A stretch of DNA of 5,799 nt, from NCBI GenBank assembly GCA_001799225.1, contig MGTA01000104.1:1-5799 (forward strand), written 5' to 3'. This document shows positions 5,648-5,799 of the stretch, piece by piece. The DNA is from Deltaproteobacteria bacterium RIFOXYD12_FULL_50_9 (lineage in GTDB: Bacteria; Desulfobacterota; Desulfobulbia; Desulfobulbales; CALZHT01). Positions within the stretch are counted from its first letter, which is position 1. Each line of letters starts with the position of its first letter. The notes under the pieces are model-generated. The model ran no database searches. It saw only the letters and a program-made list of their open reading frames with translations, and had not been told where the DNA came from. The position numbers and the translations under genes were made by a program.

Positions 5648-5707
5648 AAACGGCTTCTTACCTGCTGATCCGCACACATGTGCAGGCAGGTGAGAAGCCG
5701 TTTTTAG
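5644..5707. terminator. Long bidirectional terminator between convergent genes
   Basis: Bases 5644-5665 pair with 5686-5707 as a 22-bp stem containing a single T:G wobble, around a 20-nt loop. The stem core is ACGGCTTCT with AGAAGCCGT, flanked by AAAAA and TTTTT, so both strands give a GC stem followed by a T-run. The stop codon of the AI-2E-family gene (5645-5647) lies inside the stem. It serves that gene on the plus strand and the NrdJ-like gene, whose stop is 28 nt away, on the minus strand. Confidence 0.92.
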
Positions 5708-5735
5708 TCAAATAGTTGCAATGCCAGTCAGCAGA

Positions 5736-5799
5736 TCAGGCACACTCCGAATAGCCGCAGCCGTGGCAGACCAGGCAGCCGCCCTCATGTTCCACCACC
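5736..5799 (-). CDS. nrdJ: C-terminal tail of a probable B12-dependent ribonucleotide reductase (5' part outside window)
   Basis: The minus strand from the right edge encodes 20 residues, VVEHEGGCLVCHGCGYSECA, then TGA (5736-5738). Only this end of the gene is visible. The pattern E-H-E-G-G-C-x2-C-x2-C-G-Y-S-x-C closely resembles the cysteine-rich zinc-ribbon tail that ends class II, adenosylcobalamin-dependent ribonucleotide reductases. Those enzymes make deoxynucleotides with or without oxygen. The stop is followed on its strand by the shared hairpin terminator. With so little sequence, another protein with a C-terminal zinc ribbon remains possible. Confidence 0.68.
   Translation of the reverse strand, partial: VVEHEGGCLVCHGCGYSECA

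Noticed and set aside
1..5799. CRISPR array, insertion sequence or rRNA
   Set aside because: No regularly spaced repeats, transposase motifs, terminal inverted repeats or rRNA signatures were seen on either strand.

Overview
The window suggests a Gram-negative chromosome, most likely a delta-proteobacterium (Desulfobacterota). This rests on the look of the GroES/GroEL proteins, a class II branched-chain aminotransferase, a CCA-encoding tRNA and the cysteine-rich tail of what looks like a coenzyme-B12-dependent ribonucleotide reductase. The taxonomic call is inference; no rRNA or other marker is present.

Left end (1-715): the 5' part of a P4-type tyrosine integrase gene (minus strand, running off the left edge) lies directly downstream of the 3' end of a tRNA with anticodon CAT (595-671, minus). 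The tRNA has its own promoter and terminator, and the integrase has a candidate promoter with a palindrome over the -35 box. This is the classic layout of an integrative element or genomic island inserted at a tRNA 3' end. The island body would lie to the left, outside the window. The integrase is open to the window edge with no stop, so a search for complete ORFs would miss it.

Middle (716-2948): the groES-groEL chaperonin operon on the minus strand, with a strong hairpin terminator after groEL, good Shine-Dalgarno sites and a structured intercistronic spacer. No CIRCE element is seen upstream. A 364-base stretch (2878-3241) separates it from the next gene and holds no gene I can defend.

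Right (3242-5799): ilvE, a branched-chain-amino-acid aminotransferase (minus), is divergent from an AI-2E/PerM-family membrane protein (plus). The membrane protein gene converges on a minus-strand gene of which only the last 20 codons are visible, a Cys-rich tail resembling NrdJ. A very long hairpin terminator sits between the convergent pair.

These host genes are ordinary housekeeping functions (protein folding, amino-acid metabolism, membrane transport, probably deoxynucleotide synthesis) in separate transcription units. The part that may lead to something new is the island boundary on the left, whose cargo cannot be seen here.
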